The notes under the pieces: model-generated
Seen by the model: only the letters and a program-made list of their open reading frames with translations
Told to the model about the DNA's origin: nothing
The model's database searches: none
NCBI GenBank assembly: GCA_937975765.1
Contig: CALJUR010000107.1
Location: forward strand, 12,720 to 76,719
Direction: 5' to 3'
Source of the DNA: an uncultured Myxococcales bacterium
GTDB lineage: Bacteria; Myxococcota_A; UBA9042; DTJE01
Length of the DNA stretch: 64,000 nt
Program-made: the position numbers and the translations under genes
Shown: piece by piece, positions 7,729 to 14,578 of the stretch
How positions within the stretch are numbered: the stretch's first letter is position 1
Layout of the letters: every line of letters begins with the position of its first letter

Positions 7729-9680
7729 CCGGGGGGGCGTTCCCCCCTGCGATTCCCCCCGCACCCGGCACCGCCACGCGACTTCCGCACGGCCAGGGCC
7801 AGTCCCCAGGCCATCCCCAGGAGCAGCAGGGAAGGGATCCCGTTCGCCGAAGGTCCGGCATCGCACCCGCACGACTTCGTCGGGCATCCGCAGGGTTCGA
7901 TGGATGCGTCGCCCGGCGGGTCCGGGCAGGTCGCAGCCGGATCCTCCTCGGCGACCTCCGGGACATCTCGCGGCTCGGGCACCGGTTCGGCAGCGGCCTC
8001 CTCGACGGCCTCGGGCGGTTCGTCGGCGCCGGGAAGCGTGCCGCGGGTCACGTTCAGCACCAGCGAGGACGGGTGCGCCGCGTCCCGGTAGACCGTCAGC
8101 GTGGAGGACACCGGGGCAGGGTTCGAGGCCAGCGCGGCGGAGGTGCCCGGGTTCGGCTGGTACCTCGGGGACGAGGTGCCCGAGATCCCGACCTGCAGGG
8201 CGTGACCGGCCGACAGTTCGAACGCGACCGGTCCCAGTTCCACGTCGAACCTCGCGGGAGTCCCGGGGACCAGGGGGCGTGCCGCGTCCGTCCCCTGCGC
8301 GTAGCGCCCCCGCCGGATGCCGTCGGCCAGCATCATGACCTTGCCCGACGGGGTGACCTGCGACAGCCGGACCACGACATCCCCGTCGTCGGTGCTGGAG
8401 GCCGCCCAGATCGTGGCGCGTACGGCCCCCTCGACCTGGACCGGTTCCGTCGCGAAGGGGGTCCGGGCCGCCAGGACCTCCGGCATCGCGTCCAGCAGGG
8501 CCTGGTCGGCCGGGCCGGCCATCGTGGTCAGGTTGCCGCCGCCCACCGACGGGACGGGGTGCGCGGGATCGACCGGCAACCCCGCCGGGGCGCCCGTCGC
8601 AGCCGGCGGATCCTCGCGAAGGGCGCCGTCGTCGTGCAGGTGCAGGGGCACCTCGTCTCCCGGAGGAGGCCAGGATGGGGCGGTCCTCCACTCGGCCTCC
8701 GCAAAGGTCCCCTCGTCGGACAGCCGCGTCATCGCGTACCGCACCGGGGCCCAGGTCGGACGGCTGCCGTCCTTCAGGCACCACTCGAAGTAGTCCAGGA
8801 AGTCCCGCCAGACGTCCCGGTATCCCGCCGAGGCGGGGTAGGCGACCTGTCCCTCGTGCACGGGACGGGTGCCGTCGTCTGGGGAGGCGATCCCCCCGTG
8901 GGTCCAGGGCCCCAGGATCAGGAACTGGTCGTCCCGGGCCCCGACCGAGGCGCCCTGCTGGTACGACCGGTGGGTCCGCGGCTGGCCGATCGAGAAGATG
9001 TCGAAGAACCCGCCGACCAGCAGCACCGACGCCCGGATCCGCGCGACCTCGGCCGGGTCCAGGCGGGCCGCGTCCCAGTACCCGTCGCCCGCCTCGTGCA
9101 GGAGCCACTCGGCCAGCGCCTCCGGTTCCTTCAGCGCGTTCAGCCAGGATGTCGTCATCTCCTCGCGCCACGCCCCGCCGGGCATCATGCCCTCGTAGAC
9201 GTCGTCGGTGGCCATCAGCACCAGGGCACACCGCAGGGAATCGGGGGCATCGGGCAGCGCCATCAGTTGCACGACCCCCTCCGCCGAGCCGCCGTACGTC
9301 CCGATGCGCCCGTTGCTCCAGGGCCGCGAGGCGATCCACGCCATCGTGTCGGGCCCGTCCTCCCGGTCGTCGAAGAAGGGCAGGAACCGCCCCTGGCTGT
9401 CGCCGCGACCGCGAACGTCCTGCGAGACCAGCGCGTAGCCCATGTCCGTCAGGGCGTTCGAGAACCCTTCCTCGACGGCACGGCCGTAAGGCGTACGCCG
9501 CAGGATGACCGGGTGGCCGGTGACGGCGTCCCCGCCGGGCAGGAACACGTCGGTGGACAGCGTCGTCCCGTCCCGCATCGGGACGTCCTCGTGCAGGGTC
9601 GGCGTTGCGGCGCGGGCGGGCAGGGCATTCCAGCACGCAAGGGCGAACGCCGCCAGGACGATGGTTCGATGCCGGTTCAC
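7560..9680 (-). CDS. Secreted CocE/NonD family hydrolase (peptidase S15 type) with MYXO-CTERM-like tail
   Basis: 706-residue secreted serine hydrolase. A Sec signal peptide covers about residues 1-25. The catalytic alpha/beta domain has SQDVRGRGDS and nucleophile elbow YGGSAEG (Ser132), then a probable acid in LLVGGFFDIFS and His in GPWTHGG. A C-terminal jelly-roll domain typical of X-Pro dipeptidyl-peptidase/CocE follows. Family members hydrolyse esters or acyl bonds. Residues ~560-635 form an acidic Pro/Glu linker, a CGCPTKSCGC cluster, a hydrophobic stretch (SLLLLGMAWGLALAV) and RKSR. This resembles a MYXO-CTERM surface-sorting signal. The frame then runs 71 residues further, antisense to the phosphatase gene. 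Start GTG at 9680 is chosen for the signal peptide and the G-rich site before it. Confidence 0.85.
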   Translation of the reverse strand: MNRHRTIVLAAFALACWNALPARAATPTLHEDVPMRDGTTLSTDVFLPGGDAVTGHPVILRRTPYGRAVEEGFSNALTDMGYALVSQDVRGRGDSQGRFLPFFDDREDGPDTMAWIASRPWSNGRIGTYGGSAEGVVQLMALPDAPDSLRCALVLMATDDVYEGMMPGGAWREEMTTSWLNALKEPEALAEWLLHEAGDGYWDAARLDPAEVARIRASVLLVGGFFDIFSIGQPRTHRSYQQGASVGARDDQFLILGPWTHGGIASPDDGTRPVHEGQVAYPASAGYRDVWRDFLDYFEWCLKDGSRPTWAPVRYAMTRLSDEGTFAEAEWRTAPSWPPPGDEVPLHLHDDGALREDPPAATGAPAGLPVDPAHPVPSVGGGNLTTMAGPADQALLDAMPEVLAARTPFATEPVQVEGAVRATIWAASSTDDGDVVVRLSQVTPSGKVMMLADGIRRGRYAQGTDAARPLVPGTPARFDVELGPVAFELSAGHALQVGISGTSSPRYQPNPGTSAALASNPAPVSSTLTVYRDAAHPSSLVLNVTRGTLPGADEPPEAVEEAAAEPVPEPRDVPEVAEEDPAATCPDPPGDASIEPCGCPTKSCGCDAGPSANGIPSLLLLGMAWGLALAVRKSRGGAGCGGNRRGERPPGQISSASSSSPRTTRSGCWARGSWRSCRRVSPDSTSTASIPEPRAIATSVYRRSPM
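7732..7747. terminator. G6/C6 hairpin after the HAD-IIA phosphatase gene
   Basis: Six G at 7732-7737 pair with six C at 7742-7747 around a CGTT loop, 3 nt after the stop codon. There is no U-tract, so a classical intrinsic terminator is uncertain. The hairpin lies inside the convergent hydrolase reading frame. Confidence 0.35.
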
Positions 9681-9761
9681 GGGTCCCCCCCGGGTCGCGT
9701 GGGACGGGATCGTACCATGACGGGCCGTCCCCGGGCCCGGGGGGACAAGCGCCAACCCGGC

Positions 9762-9791
9762 TTGACCTCCTCCCGACGGTGCCGCCAGAAT
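9762..9791 (+). promoter_or_regulatory. sigma70-type promoter for the ferredoxin-nitroreductase gene
   Basis: TTGACC (9762-9767), 18 bp spacer, CAGAAT (9786-9791). The predicted leader is about 20 nt and contains GGAGGAGG. Confidence 0.5.
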
Positions 9792-9816
9792 GGGCAGGGC
9801 CTGGAGGAGGACGGGC

Positions 9817-10761
9817 GTGCTGCTGCGCGAAGTGACGACCACGATCGATCCCCTGCGGTGCATCGGGTGCGGCAAGTGCATCCCCGTGTGCCCGTCGGAC
9901 ACCCTGGCGATGCGGGACGGGAAGGCCGTGGTCGTCGGGAAGGAGTCCCTGCAGTGCGGGCACTGCGCCGCCGTGTGCCCCGCCGACGCGGTGTCCGTGG
10001 GCGCGCTGGACCCGCGGATGCTGCAATTCGAGACCTTCCCTTTCGACCCGTCCTGGCTGCCTCACGGGAAGGCGGACGCCGGCGCCCTGGTCCGGCTGAT
10101 GGCGTCGCGACGGTCCTGCCGGAACTACCGGAAGGACCCGGTGCCGCGCGACGACCTCCGGGACCTGGTCAAGGTGGCCTGCACGGCCCCCTCGGGCACC
10201 AACAACCAGCCCTGGTCCTTCACCATCCTGCCCGACCGGCCCGCCGTCGAGGCGCTGGCGAGGCGCGTCCTGGCGCTGTTCCAGAAGATCCTGTCGATGG
10301 CCTCGAACCCGCTGCTGCGCACCGGCCTGAAGTGGATCGGCATGCCCGAACTGGACGCCTTCCACCGGGACTACGCCCCGTCGGTCCGGGAGGGGATCCG
10401 GGAGTTCCGCGAGACCGGGCGGGACCGACTGTTCCACGGCGCCCCGGCCGCGATCGTGATCTCGACCGCCCCCGGGGGATCGACGCCCGGCGAGGACGCG
10501 ATGCTGGCCACCCAGAACCTGCTGCTGGCCGCCCACGCGATGGGCTACGGGACGTGCCTGATCGGGTTCGCGGTCGAGGCCATCGCCCGCGACCGCTCGA
10601 TCGCGAAGGCCCTGGGGATCCCGGCCGGCCACAAGGTGCGATCGGTCATCGCGCTGGGTCGGCCGGCCGAGCAGTGGCACACGGTCGCGGGCCGCCGGGG
10701 CGTGGAACCGGGATTCCTGGATGCCGACGCCATCGATCGGGGCGACGGGAGGGCTTCGTGA
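9817..10761 (+). CDS. Ferredoxin-nitroreductase fusion (4Fe-4S plus FMN nitroreductase)
   Basis: 314-residue fusion. The N-terminal ferredoxin-like domain has cluster I Cys15, 18, 21 and 25 (CIGCGKCIPVCP) and a second set at Cys47, 50 and 54 (CGHCAAVCP). The expected first ligand of cluster II is Ser44. From about residue 85 a nitroreductase domain follows (SRRSCRNYRKDPVP for FMN phosphate binding, APSGTNNQPW, then GYGTCLIG near the end). Such fusions are common in anaerobes and transfer electrons from the Fe-S clusters to FMN to reduce nitro or quinone-like compounds; the true substrate is unknown. GTG at 9817 lies 6 nt after a strong GGAGGAGG and is preferred over an ATG at 9790. Convergent with the eut operon, 21 nt apart. 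Confidence 0.9.
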   Translation: MLLREVTTTIDPLRCIGCGKCIPVCPSDTLAMRDGKAVVVGKESLQCGHCAAVCPADAVSVGALDPRMLQFETFPFDPSWLPHGKADAGALVRLMASRRSCRNYRKDPVPRDDLRDLVKVACTAPSGTNNQPWSFTILPDRPAVEALARRVLALFQKILSMASNPLLRTGLKWIGMPELDAFHRDYAPSVREGIREFRETGRDRLFHGAPAAIVISTAPGGSTPGEDAMLATQNLLLAAHAMGYGTCLIGFAVEAIARDRSIAKALGIPAGHKVRSVIALGRPAEQWHTVAGRRGVEPGFLDADAIDRGDGRAS

Positions 10762-10782
10762 ACGCCGGTTCGATGGGCGTCA

Positions 10783-12111
10783 TCAAGGGCTGACCCGGGC
10801 AGCCTCGGCCAGGGCATGCTCCTTGCGGGCGGCGACCTTGCCGACGGCCTTGCAGACCAGGACGTAGACGGCGTTCGACAGCCGGTTGAACCCGTGCAGC
10901 AGGCGGTCCCGGTTCTCCGGAGCCAGGTGCGACTCGCCCCCGAAGGCGTCGGTGGCGGCGATCTCGACCTGCCGGCAGAAGGCCCGAACCAGGTTCATCT
11001 TCACGACGGTCGGGCCCATCGACGCATCCGGTAGCACCCAACCGACATTCATGTACTTCAAGGTGTTATGCGACAACCTGTGAAGTTCCTCGGGCGTGAA
11101 CCCGGCGACCACCGGCTCGGGCATCGGGCGTCCCAGCACCTCGGCGGCCATCACCTCGCGCAGGAACCGCAGCACGTCCTCCAGGTCCTTGGCGACGTCC
11201 TCGAACCCTTCGGACAGGGCCGCCAACTGCGCGTCCAGCACGTACGCCTGCAGCAAGTCCAGCTGGCCGCGGAACCGGATGGCGGCGTGGCCCTTGGGGA
11301 CCAGCGATCGGTTGTCGAACAGGTGCGTGTATCCGTCGGGCTTCACGTCCAGTTCCAGGCCGCTGTCCAGGATGCGGTACTTCGCGGCACCCGCGGACCC
11401 CTTGTCGGCCCGCGCCCGCCCGAACCGCTCGGACAGGCACTCCACGCCGGGCGCCGGGGTGATCGCCTGGGGGCGCACGGCCAGGTCCAGCACGGTCTCC
11501 TGGAAGGCATGCGCCGCCGCCTCGACCGCCTCGATCGTGCCGACCAGCAGGCCGCCGGCGTAGTTCGTCTCGGACGGAGGCGCGTAGAACGCCTTCATCT
11601 GCACGTCGGCGACCTTCAGCGCGGCGTCCAGCCCCAGCGTGGCCTCGATCGGGGGGGCGATCAGGTACGCCATCGGGGTGCCCGGCAGAACCCCGGCGAC
11701 GCCCGCCAGGTACCGGCCGACCGAGGGGATGACGTGCGGGAAGAAGGCCAGCCGGCCCGACTCGTCCGCCGCGTAGAACCAGGCCTTCGCGTCCAGGTAG
11801 CGCAGGCAGGCCTGCACGCCGCTGCTGACCGTTTCGGGGTCGGGCGCGGCCAGGATGCCGATCACCTCGCCGGACAGCGGCCCGGACGCGTGCGCGGACC
11901 CGGCATAGAAGGACTTCGCGTAGACGACATCGACCTCGGCCGCCTTGGTGGCCTCGTCCAGCGAGGCGTACAGCGCGTCGTCCGAGGTGCAGGTGATCAG
12001 GCCCAGGCTGCGATGGTGCGGCTGCAGCTTCAGGTCGCGAGCGAGGTCGGGCGCCACGTCCGGGATCATCCGGAGTCCCAGCACCCGGGGCTTGATGGGT
12101 TCCAGGATCAT
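10783..12111 (-). CDS. eutL: EutL shell protein fused to a cobalamin adenosyltransferase-like domain
   Basis: 442 residues in two parts. Residues 1-216 match EutL, the tandem-BMC trimer-forming shell protein of the ethanolamine microcompartment (LARDLKLQPHHRSLGLIT, SFYAGSAHASGPLSGEV, PMAYLIAPPIEATLGLDAAL, PPSETNYAGG), at the full length of normal EutL. After a ~25-residue linker, residues ~245-435 resemble the PF01923 cobalamin adenosyltransferase fold (EutT/PduO): KPDGYTHLFD at 257-266, FRGQLDLLQAYVLDAQ at 280-295, a late WVLPDASMG then VRAFCRQVE, reminiscent of the LPGGS...RRAER helix. The Cys-rich metal site of enterobacterial EutT is absent. ATG at 12111 follows the eutC stop by 2 nt with no clear ribosome site, implying translational coupling. 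The shell identity is firm; the enzyme activity of the fused part is inferred. Confidence 0.88.
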   Translation of the reverse strand: MILEPIKPRVLGLRMIPDVAPDLARDLKLQPHHRSLGLITCTSDDALYASLDEATKAAEVDVVYAKSFYAGSAHASGPLSGEVIGILAAPDPETVSSGVQACLRYLDAKAWFYAADESGRLAFFPHVIPSVGRYLAGVAGVLPGTPMAYLIAPPIEATLGLDAALKVADVQMKAFYAPPSETNYAGGLLVGTIEAVEAAAHAFQETVLDLAVRPQAITPAPGVECLSERFGRARADKGSAGAAKYRILDSGLELDVKPDGYTHLFDNRSLVPKGHAAIRFRGQLDLLQAYVLDAQLAALSEGFEDVAKDLEDVLRFLREVMAAEVLGRPMPEPVVAGFTPEELHRLSHNTLKYMNVGWVLPDASMGPTVVKMNLVRAFCRQVEIAATDAFGGESHLAPENRDRLLHGFNRLSNAVYVLVCKAVGKVAARKEHALAEAARVSP

Positions 12112-12113
12112 GG

Positions 12114-13013
12114 CTACCCGTTCGCGTCCACGCCGGTCCGCTTGTCGCGCAGCGCCTTCTGGATGTTGGCCATGATCCCGTCCACGGCCTGCTCGGGCGG
12201 CAGCCCGGCGGCGTGGATGTTCGAGATCACGTTCCGCATGGCCTCGTTGAACTGGCGCACCTTCATGTAGGTGACGTAGGCGCCCATCGACTCGGCGGTC
12301 TTCAGGCCCGGCCGCTCGCCGACCAGCAGCACCAGCACCTCGGCATCGGACAGCCGGGCCACCTCGTCCGCGCACACGACGCGCCCCAGAGTCACCACGT
12401 AGGGCGTCCCGACCCGGATGCCGGACTTCGACAGTCCGGCGTTCAACAGGGGCAGGATCCCCGGCAGGTTGACGGACAACGCGGTCGCGGACAGCCCGTC
12501 CACGGCGACGATCTGCACCTGGGCCCCACGGATGCCCTGCTTCTGCACGATGTCGCGGGACTTCTCGTCCAGCCGTCGTCCCAGGTCGGGCCGGCGCAGG
12601 AACTGGGCGCGGTCCTTCGCCGCCGAGTGCAGCGGCACCAGGCCCAGGGTCGCGACGACCTGGGGGTCCACCACCGAGGCGACGGCGTCCCGGGCGGCCG
12701 CGTGGTCCGCCAGGAACTTCAGGATCGTGTCGGTGCGGTAGCGGACGCCGGCAGCCCCCACGCCCAGGCGGGCCGGGGTCCGTCCGAGGTAGAACGACCG
12801 GTCGCCTTTCGGGCGCCAGCGCTGCAGCGCCGGGGGAGGAGGCAGGCCGGCCCCGATCCAGACCGCCGCCTTCTTCGCCAGTTTCAGGTCGTGCGGGGAC
12901 AGGGTATCGCGGACGGGCGGCGCGCACACGGCCGGGCGTTCCTCGCCCGCGGGGGACATCGCCCCCAGCACCACCGACCGGACCAGTTCCCGCAGTTCCT
13001 TTTCGTCCATCAT
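12114..13013 (-). CDS. eutC: Ethanolamine ammonia-lyase small subunit
   Basis: 299-residue small (beta) subunit of the adenosylcobalamin-dependent lyase that converts ethanolamine to acetaldehyde and ammonia. Family features: LGRTPARLGVGAAGVRYRT, FLADHAAARDAV, a LSATALSVNLPGILPLL segment in the cobalamin-binding half, then GRVVCADEVARL, LLVGERPGLKTAESMGAYVTY and HAAGLPPEQAV. Length agrees with EutC of enteric bacteria. Two adjacent ATGs exist (13013 and 13010); I keep the first. It lies 17 nt after eutB and 2 nt before eutL, so it is the central gene of the operon. Confidence 0.95.
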   Translation of the reverse strand: MMDEKELRELVRSVVLGAMSPAGEERPAVCAPPVRDTLSPHDLKLAKKAAVWIGAGLPPPPALQRWRPKGDRSFYLGRTPARLGVGAAGVRYRTDTILKFLADHAAARDAVASVVDPQVVATLGLVPLHSAAKDRAQFLRRPDLGRRLDEKSRDIVQKQGIRGAQVQIVAVDGLSATALSVNLPGILPLLNAGLSKSGIRVGTPYVVTLGRVVCADEVARLSDAEVLVLLVGERPGLKTAESMGAYVTYMKVRQFNEAMRNVISNIHAAGLPPEQAVDGIMANIQKALRDKRTGVDANG

Positions 13014-13030
13014 GTCTTGCGCCCGAGCGT

Positions 13031-14392
13031 CTACAGGAACACCCGCACGTCGCCGGCCAGCGTGGTCAGCCGGCCGTCCTTCATCAGCCCCATGCGCTCC
13101 ATCCACGCCTCGAACTCGGGCGTCGGCCGCAGGTTCAGCAACTGCCGGATCGACGCGTTGTCATGGAACGACGTGGACTGGTAGTTCAGCATGATGTCGT
13201 CGCCCATCGGCAGGCCCATGAAGAAGTTGCAGCCCGCCGTGGCCAGCAGGATCGCCAGGTTCTCCAGGTCGTACTGGTCCGCTTCCATGTGGTTGGTGTA
13301 GCAGACGTCGCATCCCATCGGCAGTCCGTGGAACTTGCCCATGAAGTGGTCCTCGAGGCCGGCGCGCGCCACCTGCTTGCCGTTGAACAGGTACTCGGGG
13401 CCGATGAAGCCGACCACCGTGTTGACCATGAAAGGCTGGTAGTGGCGGGCCAGCCCGTAGCAGCGCGCCTCCATCACGACCTGGTCCGCGCCGTGGTGCC
13501 CGCCGGAGGACAACTCGGAGCCCTGTCCGGTCTCGAAGTACATCAGGTTCGGGCCGGGGGCAGTGCCGCGCTCGTCGATCATCGCCTTGCCCTCGGCCAG
13601 CATCGCGTTGGTGATGCCGAAGGCGCGGCAGGAGATCTCGGATCCGGCCAGGCTCTGGAACATGACGTCCATCGGGCAGCCCTGTTCCAGGGCCTGCATC
13701 TGCGTGGTCAGGTGCGCCAGGCAGCAATGCTGGGTCGGCACGCCCCACGAGCGGGTGAACTCGTGCAGCCTCTCGAGGACGGCCCGCGTCGCCTGGACGC
13801 TGTCGGTCACCGGGTTCACGCCGATCAGCGCGTCGCCCGATCCCCAGGACAGGCCCTCCATGGCGGAGGCCAGGATGCCGTCGGGATCGTCCGTGGTATG
13901 GTTCGGCTGAAGACGGACGCTGTGCCGGCCGCGCAGTCCCAGCGTGGTGTTGGCATGCGTGACGACGCGGATCTTCGACGACGCCAGGACCAGGTCCATG
14001 TTCGTCATCAGCTTGGCGACCGCCGCGATGCACTCGCTGGTCAGCCCGCGCCCGAGGCCCAGGATGTCCTCGCCGGTGGTGGTCGTCGCCAGCACGTACT
14101 CCCGCATCTGCGCCACCGTCCAGTCGCGCACGCGGGCGAACACCTGGGCATCCACGTCGTTCTGGATCAGCCGGGTCACCTCGTCGGCCTCGTAAGGGGC
14201 GACGGGGTTCTCCTTCAACTCGATCATGCGGATGTCGGCCAGCACCCGACGCGCCGCGACACGCTCGGTGTCGTTCTCGGCCGCGACGCCCGCGAGCTCG
14301 TCTCCGGACTTGCCCTCGTTCGCCTTGGCCAGGACCTCTTTCAGGTCCTTGAACGTGTAGTGGCGGCCCCGCACCTGGGTCGTCAGGTTCAT
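13031..14392 (-). CDS. eutB: Ethanolamine ammonia-lyase large subunit
   Basis: 453-residue large (alpha) subunit, the TIM-barrel chain that carries substrate and forms the B12 active site with EutC. It matches EutB closely in length and motifs: GRHYTFKDLKEVLAKANE at the N-terminus, LGLRGRHSVRLQPNHTTDD, EGLSWGSGDALIGVNP, HCCLAHLTTQM, FQSLAGSE, GQGSELSSGGHHGADQ and MGCDVCYTNHMEADQ. First gene of eutB-eutC-eutL. No eutA reactivase, eutH permease, aldehyde dehydrogenase or other shell gene is present in the window. No Shine-Dalgarno precedes ATG 14392. A -10 hexamer ends 7 nt upstream, indicating a leaderless mRNA. Divergent from the GGDEF gene. Confidence 0.97.
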   Translation of the reverse strand: MNLTTQVRGRHYTFKDLKEVLAKANEGKSGDELAGVAAENDTERVAARRVLADIRMIELKENPVAPYEADEVTRLIQNDVDAQVFARVRDWTVAQMREYVLATTTTGEDILGLGRGLTSECIAAVAKLMTNMDLVLASSKIRVVTHANTTLGLRGRHSVRLQPNHTTDDPDGILASAMEGLSWGSGDALIGVNPVTDSVQATRAVLERLHEFTRSWGVPTQHCCLAHLTTQMQALEQGCPMDVMFQSLAGSEISCRAFGITNAMLAEGKAMIDERGTAPGPNLMYFETGQGSELSSGGHHGADQVVMEARCYGLARHYQPFMVNTVVGFIGPEYLFNGKQVARAGLEDHFMGKFHGLPMGCDVCYTNHMEADQYDLENLAILLATAGCNFFMGLPMGDDIMLNYQSTSFHDNASIRQLLNLRPTPEFEAWMERMGLMKDGRLTTLAGDVRVFL

Positions 14393-14399
14393 GCGCGGT

Positions 14400-14428
14400 A
14401 GGCTAGGCCATCGCGCGCCCGCCGTCAA
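14400..14428 (-). promoter_or_regulatory. eut operon promoter, leaderless geometry
   Basis: Minus strand: TTGACG (14428-14423), 17 bp spacer, TAGCCT (14405-14400), then 7 nt to the eutB ATG. I see no cobalamin riboswitch and no room for a leader. Confidence 0.6.
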
Positions 14429-14498
14429 CGAGGATCGTCCGGTCCACGGGCAGCCCGGGGGCCCGTGCCGACCGTTTTCGATCCTGCCATGCATTCCG

Positions 14499-14527
14499 TT
14501 GTCATCCCGTCGGATCCTGGACTAAGG
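14499..14527 (+). promoter_or_regulatory. Possible promoter for the GGDEF gene
   Basis: TTGTCA (14499-14504), 17 bp spacer, CTAAGG (14522-14527). The -10 is weak. If real, transcription would begin near 14534, which supports the ATG at 14579 over the earlier starts at 14465 and 14489. Confidence 0.35.
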
Positions 14528-14578
14528 TTGCGGCCCGAATCGACCGAAAGAACGATCACTGCGGATGGATGGACGAGG

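Noticed and set aside
6736..10793. Long open frames of 1300+ codons on both strands across several recognised genes
   Set aside because: They are antisense or out-of-frame to the HAD, CocE and nitroreductase genes, are Arg/Pro/Gly-rich and have no domain logic. Stop codons are rare in such GC-rich DNA.
14393..14428. Cobalamin riboswitch upstream of eutB
   Set aside because: There is no leader to hold one; the promoter places the transcription start at the eutB ATG.
14465..14494. GTG 14465 or ATG 14489 as start of the GGDEF protein
   Set aside because: Both precede the only candidate promoter and lack ribosome sites; the first recognisable domain starts well downstream.
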